NCBI GenBank assembly: GCA_019419505.1
Contig: DXZS01000017.1
Span: 178,744-242,743 of the forward strand
Direction of reading: 5' to 3'
Origin: Collinsella sp.
Lineage (GTDB): Bacteria; Actinomycetota; Coriobacteriia; Coriobacteriales; Coriobacteriaceae
Length of the DNA: 64,000 nt
In this document: one piece after another, positions 16,281 to 24,201 of the stretch
Layout of the letters: every line of letters starts with the position of its first letter
Position numbering within the stretch: the first letter of the stretch is position 1
The notes under the pieces: generated by a model
The model's input: the letters and a program-made list of their open reading frames with translations, nothing else
Databases searched by the model: none
What the model was told of the DNA's origin: nothing
Made by a program: the position numbers and the translations under genes

Positions 16281-16922
16281 TTAGAGCCCCAGGATCTCCT
16301 TGACCTTGGCGATGATGGCCTCGTCGGTGGCGTTGGCAAAGAAGTACTCCTGGAAGTGCTCGCCGGCAAGTGCGCCCTTCACCAGGTCCTGATCGATCTC
16401 GCCCAGGACGTCGACGAGTGGACGCATGGTCACAGCGCGCACGCCGTCGAGGATCTTCTTGTTGCGCTGCTCGGGCTCAACGCGCTCGGCAGGATAGCCG
16501 TTGCCCGAACCAAAGCCAAAGAGCTTCTCGAAGGTGTACTCGAGGTTGAGCTCCTGGCCCCAGCCGTTCTTGAGGGCGAAGGGCATGGCGACGGCGTTGC
16601 CATCGTTGACCTGGGTAAAGGTGTAGGCGTCGAGCGGGTCGGCAACGTGGCCGCACAGCACGCCGGGGAAGGAGTTACAGGCGAGCATGGCGCCCTCGCC
16701 GGTGCCGCAGCCGGTTACGACGTAGTCGGCAGCACCGGAGTTCAGCAGCACGGCGGCAAGGATGCCGTTCTGCACGTAGGTGAGGGGCGTGGAGTCGGCG
16801 TCGGCATACATACCATAGTTAAAGACGGTGTGCCCCATGGGCTCGACGACCTTCTTAAGCGCAGCCTCGATCATAGGGTTCTTGGAGTTCTGAGAGTTCT
16901 CATTGATCAGAGCGATCTTCAT
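16281..16922 (-). CDS. RpiB/LacA/LacB-family isomerase, candidate 4-deoxy-5-keto-uronate isomerase (DhuI-like)
   Basis: A 213-residue RpiB-family protein starting MKIALINENSQNSKN, with the active-site-like GCGTGEGAMLACNSFPGV loop of sugar-phosphate isomerases (compare GTGIGMS-type loops). It is longer than ribose-5-phosphate isomerase B (about 150). In streptococcal uronate loci an RpiB-family enzyme, DhuI, converts 4-deoxy-5-keto-uronate for an SDR-family partner, and here the gene directly follows a KduD-type SDR gene in the same transcript. This context makes the KduI-equivalent step the best guess. A start codon preceded by AGAAAGG is visible. A pentose-phosphate isomerase role cannot be excluded. 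Confidence 0.75.
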   Translation of the reverse strand: MKIALINENSQNSKNPMIEAALKKVVEPMGHTVFNYGMYADADSTPLTYVQNGILAAVLLNSGAADYVVTGCGTGEGAMLACNSFPGVLCGHVADPLDAYTFTQVNDGNAVAMPFALKNGWGQELNLEYTFEKLFGFGSGNGYPAERVEPEQRNKKILDGVRAVTMRPLVDVLGEIDQDLVKGALAGEHFQEYFFANATDEAIIAKVKEILGL

Positions 16923-16947
16923 TGCGAATTACCTTTCTATTTCTAAC

Positions 16948-17010
16948 TTGCGGTGAAATACGGACTGTTTTGCCTGATAGAAGCCAAAGCCAATCCTTAT
17001 CTCACCGCAA
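16948..17010. repeat. Dispersed hairpin repeat, family A, copy 2
   Basis: TTGCGGTGAAATACGGACTG at the left end and CTTATCTCACCGCAA at the right. The element lies between the KduD-type gene and the isomerase gene, inside a probable operon, where it could stabilise or segment the transcript. The right arm has more mismatches than in copy 1. Confidence 0.83.
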
Positions 17011-17062
17011 CTCAAATGAAAAACGAGTGGATGAAACCTGATGTGGGCAGTTGCGGCGACGC

Positions 17063-17872
17063 TTATTGAGGCTGCTTTCCAATGTATGCGAGGATTCCGC
17101 CGTCGACGTAAAGGATATGGCCGTTGACGAAGTTCGACGCGTCGGAAGCCAAGAACACGGCGGGGCCCTTCAGATCCTCGGGCGTGCCCCAACGGGCGGC
17201 CGGCGTCTTGGCAATGATGAACTGGTCAAACGGGTGACGGCTGCCATCGGGCTGCTTCTCGCGCAGCGGTGCGGTTTGCGGCGTGGCGATGTAGCCGGGT
17301 CCAATGCCGTTGCACTGGATATTGGCCTCGCCAAACTCCGAGCAGATGTTCTTGGTGAGCATCTTGAGTCCGCCCTTGGCGGCGGCATAGCCGGCGATGG
17401 TCTCGCGACCTAGCTCGCTCATCATCGAGCAGATGTTGATGATCTTGCCGTGGCCCTTGGCGATCATGCCGGGCAGGCAGGCCTTGGACACGATAAACGG
17501 TGCGTTGAGGTCAATATCGACGACGCGGCGGAAGTCCTCGGCGCTCATGTCGAGCATCGGGGTGCGCTGGATAACGCCGGCGTTGTTGACCAGGATGTCG
17601 GGCGTGGTGCCAAAGTCGGCCTCGATCTTGGCGATGAGCTCGGCAACGACGGCCTCGTCGGTGACGTCTGCCACGTAACCATGAGCCTCAAAGCCCAGCT
17701 CGCGGTAGTGCTTCTCGGCCTCGGCTACCTTGTCGGCGTGACGTGCGTTAAAGGCGATCTTGGCGCCAGCCTCTCCGAGCGCCTCGGCGATAGCCATGCC
17801 AATGCCATAGGTGGCGCCGGTTACCAGTGCGACCTTGCCGTCCAGACGGAAGCTGTCCATAAGATCAGACAT
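17063..17872 (-). CDS. kduD: SDR-family 2-dehydro-3-deoxy-D-gluconate 5-dehydrogenase (KduD/DhuD-type)
   Basis: Reduces 2,5-diketo-3-deoxygluconate to KDG with NAD(P)H, joining the unsaturated-uronate branch to the KDG pool. The 269-residue short-chain dehydrogenase has TGATYGIG (nucleotide binding), NNAG, the catalytic Ser in SMMSELG, and YAAAK as the catalytic Tyr/Lys pair. The C-terminal RWGTPEDLKGPAVFLASDAS segment is close to KduD. The ATG at 17872 follows AAAGGA; a longer form starting at 17899 would run into the operator. It is the first gene of a minus-strand unit with the RpiB-type isomerase. Operators lie at 17888-17899 and 17978-17989. Confidence 0.9.
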   Translation of the reverse strand: MSDLMDSFRLDGKVALVTGATYGIGMAIAEALGEAGAKIAFNARHADKVAEAEKHYRELGFEAHGYVADVTDEAVVAELIAKIEADFGTTPDILVNNAGVIQRTPMLDMSAEDFRRVVDIDLNAPFIVSKACLPGMIAKGHGKIINICSMMSELGRETIAGYAAAKGGLKMLTKNICSEFGEANIQCNGIGPGYIATPQTAPLREKQPDGSRHPFDQFIIAKTPAARWGTPEDLKGPAVFLASDASNFVNGHILYVDGGILAYIGKQPQ

Positions 17873-17887
17873 AGCGATCCTTTCAAA

Positions 17888-17989
17888 AGAAACGTTCATC
17901 TATATAAGTCTTGCTTTTCATACAAGGTCAGTATAGGAGAAGAGGAGGATTTAAAAATCAGATTCTCCTAAAATCAGGTGAACGTTCAC
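17888..17989 (-). promoter_or_regulatory. Operators upstream of the kduD-type gene
   Basis: GTGAACGTTCAC at 17978-17989 is a perfect 12-bp palindrome, and AGAAACGTTCAT at 17888-17899 is a partial one 90 bp away, just ahead of the ribosome site. On the minus strand CTGACC and TTATAT, 18 bp apart, lie between them and form a plausible promoter. The motif matches those in front of the symporter and GH105 genes. Confidence 0.7.
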
Positions 17990-18032
17990 TTTTAAAAGGT
18001 AAACGGTGATTTCGCCCTTGCCGCGCGGACGT

Positions 18033-18410
18033 TTATTCGCTCTGTTCCTGCGTGCCCTCTGCGATCATGTTGCGGTTATACACCAGGTGCAGATACATCG
18101 CGTCGTGCGCGGCGGTGGGATTGCGCGAGGCGATGGCGTCGGCCACATCGCGGTGCGTGCGGATAGTTTCCTCGACGAGCTTTTTGCCGGTCACGTCGAT
18201 AAAGAGGGGGACGGATGCCTTGAGCACGCCCATCAGGCGGGGAACGACGAGGTTTCCGGAGCTCTCGGCAATGGCATTGTGGAACGCGGTGTCGGCGGCG
18301 GAGTAATCCTCACCGGCCTCGGCCAGGCGCTCGGATTCGTCGCAGAGCTCTTTGATACAGACGACCTGGTCGTTGGTTGCGTGCTCGGCCGCCATGCGTG
18401 CCATCTGCGG
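18033..18410 (-). pseudogene. Truncated GntR-family regulator, FCD ligand-binding domain only
   Basis: The frame from about 18410 down to 18033 encodes a recognisable FCD domain: MARMAAEHATNDQ at the start of the helical bundle, AADTAFHNAIAESSGN with the typical D..FH metal-site motif, and TIRTHRDVADAIASRN with its His. The N-terminal winged-helix DNA-binding domain is missing. Upstream of 18410 the minus-strand frame continues only as antisense of a permease fragment, so the apparent 163-residue start at 18524 is not natural. This looks like the 3' two-thirds of a regulator cut by a deletion. FadR-type regulators need both domains, so it should be non-functional. Confidence 0.85.
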
Positions 18411-18573
18411 CGGTGCCACGGCCCTCTCGCACGTCAACGATGCCGGTTTTTGGATGTGCTCCTCGTTCCTGGAGATTGACGAGAAAACAACCCTCAAGTC
18501 CTGGACCATTATGGAGACGCTCATCGGCCTTTCGGGTCTTGCCTGCGCCCTGGTGATTTCGTTCTTCGCCTAG
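18408..18573 (+). pseudogene. C-terminal remnant of a GntP/GntT-family gluconate permease
   Basis: The plus-strand frame reads TALSHVNDAGFWMCSSFLEI, then KTTLKSWTIMETLIGLSGL and a hydrophobic tail ending at the stop. This corresponds to the highly conserved C-terminus of GntP-family permeases (SHVNDSGFW, TxKTWT.ET). About 50 of roughly 440 residues remain, with no start codon or ribosome site of their own. The fragment abuts the truncated FCD gene tail-to-tail and lies 109 bp upstream of a sugar-acid dehydratase gene, with which it probably once formed an operon. Confidence 0.83.
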
Positions 18574-18681
18574 TTCGCGTAGCTAAGCATCTTTTGCCGA
18601 GTGCATCGCTCGGTACCCATTTACACCTGATTCATTAACCAACGATTGGTACAACCGTTCAAACCAAAAGAGGAGAGCATT

Positions 18682-20460
18682 ATGGACGAGAAGACCAAGG
18701 CACAGATTCAGCAGGAGGCAGCCGACCTGGTTGCCAAGCTGCAGCCGCGTTCCGGCAAGTTCCGCACCATCAGCCCCGAGATGGACCCGCTGCGTCTGGG
18801 GTCTGGCTGGACCATCGAGGATCTTGACAAGCCGCAGGTCATTATCGAGTCGACGTTTGGCGACTCGCACCCGGGTTCTGCCGGCTTGTTTGAGCTGGTC
18901 GAGGAGGTCCGTGCTGGCGTTGCCGAGGCTGGCGGTCACGGTGCCCGTTACTTCTGCACCGATATCTGCGACGGCGAGGCCCAGGGCCACGATGGCATCA
19001 ACTACTCGCTGCCCAGCCGCGACATGATTGCCAACATGATCGAGATCCATGCCAAGGCCACCCCGTTCGACGCCGGCGTCTTTGTCGCCAGCTGCGATAA
19101 GGGCCTGCCTGCGAACCTCATGGCCATGGGCCGCATCAACATCCCCTCCATCGTCGTTACCGGCGGTGTCATGGATGCCGGTCCCGATCTGTTGACCCTG
19201 GAGCAGCTCGGCGCGATTTCTGCCCGCTACGAGCGCGGCGAGATCTCCCACGAGGAGCTTGAGTTTGCCAAGTACAACGCATGCCCCAGCTGCGGCGCCT
19301 GCTCGTTTATGGGCACCGCGTCGACCATGCAGGTTACCGCCGAGGCCCTGGGCCTTATGCTCCCCGGCACGGCCCTGCTGCCTGCGACGAGCTCCGACCT
19401 GCGCGAATTTGCGCGCGAGGCTGGCCGTCAGTCCGTGTGGCTCTCCGAGCACAACCTGTGCCCCCGCGACATCGTGACCAAGGAGTCCTTCGAGAACCTC
19501 ATCATGGTCCACGGCGCCATTTCGGGCTCTACCAACTCGCTGCTGCATATCCCTGCGATTGCCCGCGAGTTTGGCATCGAGATGTCCGCCGACGACTTCG
19601 ATCGCCTGCACCGTGGTGCCCACTACCTGCTCAACGTCCGTCCCGCAGGCGAGTGGCCGGCGCAGTTCTTCTACTATGCGGGCGGCGTGCCGCGCATCAT
19701 GGAAGAGATCAAGTCGATGCTCCACCTCGACGTTATGACCGTCACCGGCAAGACTCTCGGCGAGAACCTCGAGGACCTCAAGAACAACGGTTACTACGAG
19801 AAGTGCGGTCGTTACCTTGAGAAGTGGAATCTCAAGCGTGAGGACATCATCCGTCCGTTTGACCAGGCCTTCGGCACCGACGGTTCCATCGCCATCCTCC
19901 ACGGCAATCTTGCTCCCGAGGGCGCGGTCGTCAAGCACACCGTCGTTCCGCGCGAGATGTTCCAGGCCACGCTCAAGGCACGTCCGTTCGACTGCGAGGA
20001 GGACGCTATCCACGCCGTCCTGACGCACGAGGTCAAGCCCGGCGACGCCGTCATCATTCGTTATGAGGGCCCCAAGGGTTCCGGCATGCCCGAGATGTTC
20101 TACACCACCGAGGCTATCGCCAGCGACCCCGAGCTGGGCGCGAGCATTGCCCTGATCACTGACGGCCGCTTCTCCGGCGCCTCCAAGGGCCCGGCTATCG
20201 GTCACGTTTCGCCCGAGGCTGCCGTGGGCGGCCCGATTGCCCTGATCGAGGAGGGCGACCTGATCCAGATCAACATCCCCGAGCGCTCGCTGTCTATCGT
20301 GGGCATCGCCGGTAAGGAGATGGAGCCGGCCGAGGTCGACGCCGTCCTGGCCGAGCGCCGAGCCGCTTGGAAGCCCAAGGCTAATCGCTATACCTCCGGC
20401 ACGCTCAAGTTCTTTACCGAGCATGCAGTTTCCGCCATTCAGGGTGGCTACATGGAGTAG
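18682..20460 (+). CDS. IlvD/Edd-family dehydratase, probable sugar-acid dehydratase
   Basis: A 592-residue Fe-S dehydratase. Cluster and active-site motifs are SCDKGLPANLMA (Cys138), CPSCGACSFMGTASTM (Cys201, Cys204, Cys207) and the C-terminal ITDGRFSGASKGPAIGHVSPEA. Members dehydrate dihydroxy acids in branched-chain amino-acid synthesis or aldonic acids such as gluconate, xylonate and galactonate. The remnant of a gluconate permease immediately upstream and the surrounding KDG pathway favour an aldonate substrate, which would also give KDG. The ATG at 18682 is preceded by AAGAGGAGAG. The deletion at about 18410 probably removed its original promoter, so its present expression is uncertain. 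Confidence 0.85.
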   Translation: MDEKTKAQIQQEAADLVAKLQPRSGKFRTISPEMDPLRLGSGWTIEDLDKPQVIIESTFGDSHPGSAGLFELVEEVRAGVAEAGGHGARYFCTDICDGEAQGHDGINYSLPSRDMIANMIEIHAKATPFDAGVFVASCDKGLPANLMAMGRINIPSIVVTGGVMDAGPDLLTLEQLGAISARYERGEISHEELEFAKYNACPSCGACSFMGTASTMQVTAEALGLMLPGTALLPATSSDLREFAREAGRQSVWLSEHNLCPRDIVTKESFENLIMVHGAISGSTNSLLHIPAIAREFGIEMSADDFDRLHRGAHYLLNVRPAGEWPAQFFYYAGGVPRIMEEIKSMLHLDVMTVTGKTLGENLEDLKNNGYYEKCGRYLEKWNLKREDIIRPFDQAFGTDGSIAILHGNLAPEGAVVKHTVVPREMFQATLKARPFDCEEDAIHAVLTHEVKPGDAVIIRYEGPKGSGMPEMFYTTEAIASDPELGASIALITDGRFSGASKGPAIGHVSPEAAVGGPIALIEEGDLIQINIPERSLSIVGIAGKEMEPAEVDAVLAERRAAWKPKANRYTSGTLKFFTEHAVSAIQGGYME

Positions 20461-20586
20461 CGCCCATGCGCATCAAATATCTCCTCTCATAGATGCGCGG
20501 CACAAAGAGCCCCGAGCCACGTCACCGGGGCGCGTTGTTCAGCGCCGCCGGGGCGCTCCACTCAAACGACAAGAGACGTCTTACGC

Positions 20587-20628
20587 AAGCGCCCGCGTCC
20601 GTGGATAAAACCACGGGCGTGGGCGCTT
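20587..20628. terminator. Bidirectional hairpin between converging genes
   Basis: AAGCGCCCGCGTCCGTGG pairs with CCACGGGCGTGGGCGCTT (two mismatches or wobble pairs) around ATAAAA. It lies between the convergent dehydratase and ArsC-family genes. Just after it CTTTATTCCCAGCC occurs twice in tandem, the second copy covering the end of the ArsC-family gene. Confidence 0.78.
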
Positions 20629-20647
20629 CACTTTATTCCCAGCCGCT

Positions 20648-20989
20648 TTATTCCCAGCCCTTCCACACGTCAGGCTCGTAGCCAACGGTTGCCTGGCGGC
20701 CGTTGCGAACGATGGGCTCACGAAGAATCTGCTGGTTATCGAGCACCTTTTCGAACTTCTGGTCGGCAGCAAGATACTGTACGAGCGCAACCGTGTCGGC
20801 ATCTTTCGCCTTTGGATCGATCACAGCGTCGATCCCGCCGACGGCGCGCGCCACGCTTTCGAGCTCGCCTTTGCTCATCCCCTTTTCCTTCAAGTCGATG
20901 AACTGGAACTTCACACGACGTTCCTTGAAATAGCGCTGCGCCTTCTTAGTATCGAAGCTTTTCTTCGTGCCGAATATCTGGATGTTCAT
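20648..20989 (-). CDS. ArsC/Spx-family thioredoxin-fold protein
   Basis: A 113-residue protein of the ArsC-like family (YffB/Spx/arsenate-reductase superfamily). The N-terminal MNIQIFGTKKSFDTKKAQRYF places a T-K-K-S-F-D sequence where arsenate reductases carry the catalytic CxxC or Cys. No cysteine is visible there, so it probably lacks arsenate reductase activity. The C-terminal LREPIVRNGRQATVGY segment is the usual family ending. Family relatives act in stress regulation or as uncharacterised reductases. It stands alone on the minus strand facing the dehydratase. Confidence 0.82.
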   Translation of the reverse strand: MNIQIFGTKKSFDTKKAQRYFKERRVKFQFIDLKEKGMSKGELESVARAVGGIDAVIDPKAKDADTVALVQYLAADQKFEKVLDNQQILREPIVRNGRQATVGYEPDVWKGWE

Positions 20990-20995
20990 ACGTAC

Positions 20996-21480
20996 CGTCT
21001 TCGCTCAATTCTCGTCCGTCCATGATACGACAAGGGAGCCGAGCAAAAACAGAGCAGGCGGAGATGGAGGAGGACGGCGACCGACCGTCGGCAAGAGTCG
21101 GCCGGATCGGACTGGCGCCCAGCGCGCGCCGGCGACACGCTCGCAGCTGCACACATAGCCGATGTACAAGCTCGCCGCGGCGTTCCCTCGCCCCGCGGTG
21201 TGGCGATAGAGAAGCACGCCACCTGTCAACGATGGCGCCTCGGTGAAGAAAATCAACGTCTGGGTTACATCCCTTGAAAGGGGCGAAGACGGCTGCTGGC
21301 ATACCTCCCCGCTATGAAGAATTTGACCAAAGCATACATCGCAATTCGGCGGCCCCTGGTATACGGGGCCTCTCCTGTTGTTCCCCAAGTGCGCTCTGAG
21401 CAGCCGCTTTCTTCCTGTCGTATCTGATGCACGCATAGCACGTGCATGTTATTTCGCCCGTGGGCCGGCGCGCCTTCGGC
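20996..21480. other. Intergenic stretch without a recognised gene
   Basis: About 490 bp between the ArsC-family gene and the MFS exporter. Open frames exist on both strands but none has a credible start, ribosome site or recognisable protein. One perfect hairpin, GGCCCC/GGGGCC around TGGTATAC, lies near 21350-21369. The GC-rich composition resembles the downstream exporter cluster more than the pectin locus, so this may be flanking DNA brought in with it. Confidence 0.5.
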
Positions 21481-21509
21481 GAAGAATCGAATAGATACGA
21501 AGGAAGCTT

Positions 21510-22949
21510 ATGTCTGATAATTGTACGGTCGCGCCCGCCAATGGGCGCATTACCGGTACCCAGATCCGCATCGTCGCGGTCGTCGTCCTGGGTGCCTTCT
21601 TGGCGCTACTGAACCAAACGGTGATGTCGCCTGCGCTGCCGGTCATCATGTCCGATTTCGCCATCGATGCCTCGACTGCCCAGTGGATCATGTCCATATA
21701 CCCGCTGGTGAGCGGCATCATGGTCCCCGTTTCGGCGTTCCTTATCGACAAGTTCAGCACCCGCGCGCTATTCTTCGGGGCGACGCTGGTGTTCGCGCTG
21801 GGCACGCTGCTGTGCGCCGCAGCCCCTGATTTCCTGTTCCTCATCATCGGTCGCGTGTTGCAAGCGGCGGGCTCAGGCGTGCTCATGCCGCTTGTCTCGG
21901 TGGTTCCCATGCTGGTGTTCCCCGTCGAGAAACGAGGAACGGCTATGGGCATGGCGGGCATCGTCATGTCGGCGGGTCCCGCGGTCGGCCCCGTCGTAGG
22001 CGGCGCGGTGATCGACACGTACGGCTGGCGCACCATGATCGGCGCCATCGTCCCCCTCGCAATTCTCGTGCTGGTGCTGGGCGTGTTCATGCTGAAAAAC
22101 GTGGGCGAGCTGAAGAACCCCAAGCTCGACCTGCCCTCGGTCGTCCTCTCCACCATCGCCTTCGGCGGACTTCTCTACGGGTTCTCGAGCGCCTCGTCGA
22201 TGGGTTGGGGCAACCCCGTGGTGCTCGGCTCGATCGTCGCGGGTGTCGTGTGCTTGGTGCTGTTCGTCGTACGCCAGGGCAAAATCGAGGACCCGCTGCT
22301 TCAACTGGGCACGCTCAAGACGCGCGAGTTCCGCGTGGCCGCCATCATCGTCACGCTCATCAACGCCGCATGCCTGGTCACCAACACGCTGTTGCCGTTG
22401 CTGCTGCAAACCTCGCTTGGCGCTTCGGCCTTCGAAACCGGCATGGCCATGCTTCCCGCCGCGGCGGTGGGCATCATCATCAGCCCTATCTCCGGCGTGG
22501 TGTTCGACAAGTTCGGTCCGCGTGCCATCTCGATCGTCGGCCTGGCCCTCATGACCGGCGCCCTGTTCCTGCTCTCGCTTTCGACGGTAAACACGCCCAT
22601 CTTGGTGGTTGCGCTGTTCTGCATGCTGCAGTCCGCCGGCCAGTCGCTCGCGAACATGCCGGTAAACACATGGGGTGTCAATGCCTTGAAAAATGACATG
22701 ATCGCCCACGGCAACGCCATCGCGAACACCGGCCGCCAGGTCGCCGGCGGTTTGTGCACGGCGCTCATCATCACGGTCATGACAAGCGTCACCGCGTCGG
22801 CCGGCGTCGATGCGAGCACCCAAGTAGCCACCGCCGTGGGCGCGGGCGTCGCTTACAAGGTGTGCGCGGCAATCGGCCTCGTTTCCCTTATCTGCGCCAT
22901 ATTCAGCGTGCGCACCAAGAAAACCGCACCGAAAACGAAGGAGGCATAA
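21510..22949 (+). CDS. MFS drug exporter, DHA2 (EmrB/QacA-like) family
   Basis: A 479-residue 14-TM-type proton antiporter. The N-terminal LGAFLALLNQTVMSPALPVIMSDF, with Asn and Gln in TM1, is a DHA2 hallmark. Motif A-like LIDKFSTR, motif C-like GIVMSAGPAVGPVVGGAVID and WRTMIGAIVPLA follow. It probably expels amphipathic drugs or bile-like compounds; the substrate is unknown. The start follows GAAGGAAG. A CBS-domain gene begins 3 bases after its stop, so the two are likely co-translated. Codon use (strong TTC and CTG preference) differs from the pectin genes, suggesting horizontal acquisition. Confidence 0.9.
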   Translation: MSDNCTVAPANGRITGTQIRIVAVVVLGAFLALLNQTVMSPALPVIMSDFAIDASTAQWIMSIYPLVSGIMVPVSAFLIDKFSTRALFFGATLVFALGTLLCAAAPDFLFLIIGRVLQAAGSGVLMPLVSVVPMLVFPVEKRGTAMGMAGIVMSAGPAVGPVVGGAVIDTYGWRTMIGAIVPLAILVLVLGVFMLKNVGELKNPKLDLPSVVLSTIAFGGLLYGFSSASSMGWGNPVVLGSIVAGVVCLVLFVVRQGKIEDPLLQLGTLKTREFRVAAIIVTLINAACLVTNTLLPLLLQTSLGASAFETGMAMLPAAAVGIIISPISGVVFDKFGPRAISIVGLALMTGALFLLSLSTVNTPILVVALFCMLQSAGQSLANMPVNTWGVNALKNDMIAHGNAIANTGRQVAGGLCTALIITVMTSVTASAGVDASTQVATAVGAGVAYKVCAAIGLVSLICAIFSVRTKKTAPKTKEA

Positions 22950-22952
22950 GCG

Positions 22953-23459
22953 ATGTCCGAGATTCTGTCCGAGCGCATCCCGCTCGAGCTCGAGGGGACG
23001 CCCGTTTCGAGCATCATGATTGAAGAGCCGTTCACCTGCACGCAGGATTGCACGATTTCCGACGTGGTGCGCATGCTCGCCGAAAACGAGGTGAGCAGCA
23101 TGCCCGTAATCGATGAGCGCAACCAGGTGGTCGGGTTCATCTCCGACGGCGATGTCATGGGAGCCATCGCGCAGCATCGCGCTCACACCATCTTCACGGG
23201 CGGCGACGCGTCCATGCTGTACTTCGACGATCAGAGCCTTGAGCAGCGCATCGAAGACCTGAAGGATCGCTGCGTCATGGATTTCGCGACGCGCCAGGTA
23301 GTGTGTGCCCGTCCCGAGCAGAGCATCGCCCGCGTCGCCTCGCTGCTGGCGAAGAAGAAGTTCAAGAAGCTTCCTGTGGTTGATGACGAGGGCAAACTCG
23401 TGGGGGTCATCCGCCGCTCCGCCATCACCAAATACATCTTCGGCATCCTTTTCCAATAG
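22953..23459 (+). CDS. CBS-domain pair protein
   Basis: A 168-residue protein consisting of two CBS motifs (about residues 18-75 and 95-165). These include VRMLAENEVSSMPVIDERNQVVGFISDGDVM and a matching VASLLAKKKFKKLPVVDDEGKLVGVIRRSAI, each with the G-[FV]-I-[ST/R]-D/R signature. CBS pairs bind adenine nucleotides or S-adenosylmethionine and regulate partners. Tight coupling to the MFS exporter (AGGAGG just ahead of the ATG, 3-bp gap) suggests it senses cell state for that exporter or belongs to the same stress unit. No catalytic domain is attached. Confidence 0.88.
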   Translation: MSEILSERIPLELEGTPVSSIMIEEPFTCTQDCTISDVVRMLAENEVSSMPVIDERNQVVGFISDGDVMGAIAQHRAHTIFTGGDASMLYFDDQSLEQRIEDLKDRCVMDFATRQVVCARPEQSIARVASLLAKKKFKKLPVVDDEGKLVGVIRRSAITKYIFGILFQ

Positions 23460-23633
23460 GGGCAGGTCGCACTTGAGGCGAACATCTCGAGGCATCGAGC
23501 CAGCAACTGGACCAGACAACCTTGACACGCACGCGCTTTCCCTCGATGCTTCGGTAAGAGGAGCTGCGAAAATCGCAGCACGGGTGATCGGCGCCGCGCC
23601 CCCGAAGGCAAAAGCGAACACGGGAGCGATACG

Positions 23634-23942
23634 ATGGGAAAAGTCCTGGACGAAGATTTGGTTTATGAGATTCTCTCCGTCGTGGCAGAGATTCCGGCGG
23701 GATGCGTCGCCTCGTACGGTCAGATAGCGCGCCTCATCGGCAGGGAGAAAAACTCTCGCCTGGTCGGAGCGGTGCTGAGCGAGGCGGATCGCTACGGCGA
23801 TTATCCCTGCCACCGCGTCGTCAACCACGCGGGACGCCTCGCGCCAAACTTCCCCGACCAGCGAGCACTACTGACGGAGGAAGGAGTCACCTTCCGAGAC
23901 AACGGCTGCGTCGACATGAAAAAGCACCAGTGGAACGAGTAG
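23634..23942 (+). CDS. Methylated-DNA alkyltransferase-like protein (MGMT/ATL family)
   Basis: A 102-residue protein matching only the C-terminal DNA-binding/active-site domain of O6-alkylguanine-DNA alkyltransferases. PAGCVASYGQIARLIG is the helix-turn-helix with its Tyr and Gln, and YPCHRVVNHAGRLAP holds the PCHRVV active-site motif with Cys59. Alkyltransferase-like proteins usually have Trp in place of this Cys. Here the Cys is kept but the N-terminal domain is absent and the protein ends shortly after, so it could be a minimal alkyltransferase or a damage-recognition protein. It starts with ATG behind GGGAG, 174 bp after the CBS gene. Confidence 0.88.
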   Translation: MGKVLDEDLVYEILSVVAEIPAGCVASYGQIARLIGREKNSRLVGAVLSEADRYGDYPCHRVVNHAGRLAPNFPDQRALLTEEGVTFRDNGCVDMKKHQWNE

Positions 23943-24160
23943 CCAGGCAGCGTAGCGTCGAAAGGAGCGACGCCACGGGGAACGACCTGCGCCCCGCCGC
24001 CGGACAACCTATGGCAAAGTGACACGTCCCACAAAGAGCGGCGCACCAGTACGAGACACGACCGCGACGTAAAAAGACCCTATGATACTCGTAAGCATCT
24101 ATCTGATTGCCCGCCTCGAGGTACCCAAAGAACGAGAGATGCCGAAACCCCTAGACAAAG

Positions 24161-24191
24161 AAAAAGGTCGGGAGCTTTTATGCTTCCGACC
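24161..24191 (-). terminator. Terminator belonging to the lost tRNA-Met gene
   Basis: GGTCGGGAGC and GCTTCCGACC form a 10-bp stem (one G-T pair). On the minus strand it is followed by TTTTT and stands 10 bases after the tRNA 3' end, as expected for the native tRNA terminator. Confidence 0.8.
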
Positions 24192-24201
24192 TGAAGTTTC
24201 A

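Noticed and set aside
18033..18524. Full 163-residue minus-strand protein starting at 18524
   Set aside because: Its first about 35 codons are antisense to a gluconate permease remnant, so the start is not genuine; kept only as a truncated FCD domain.
21873..23828. 651-codon minus-strand frame across the exporter and CBS genes
   Set aside because: Spans two well-supported plus-strand genes and is low-complexity.
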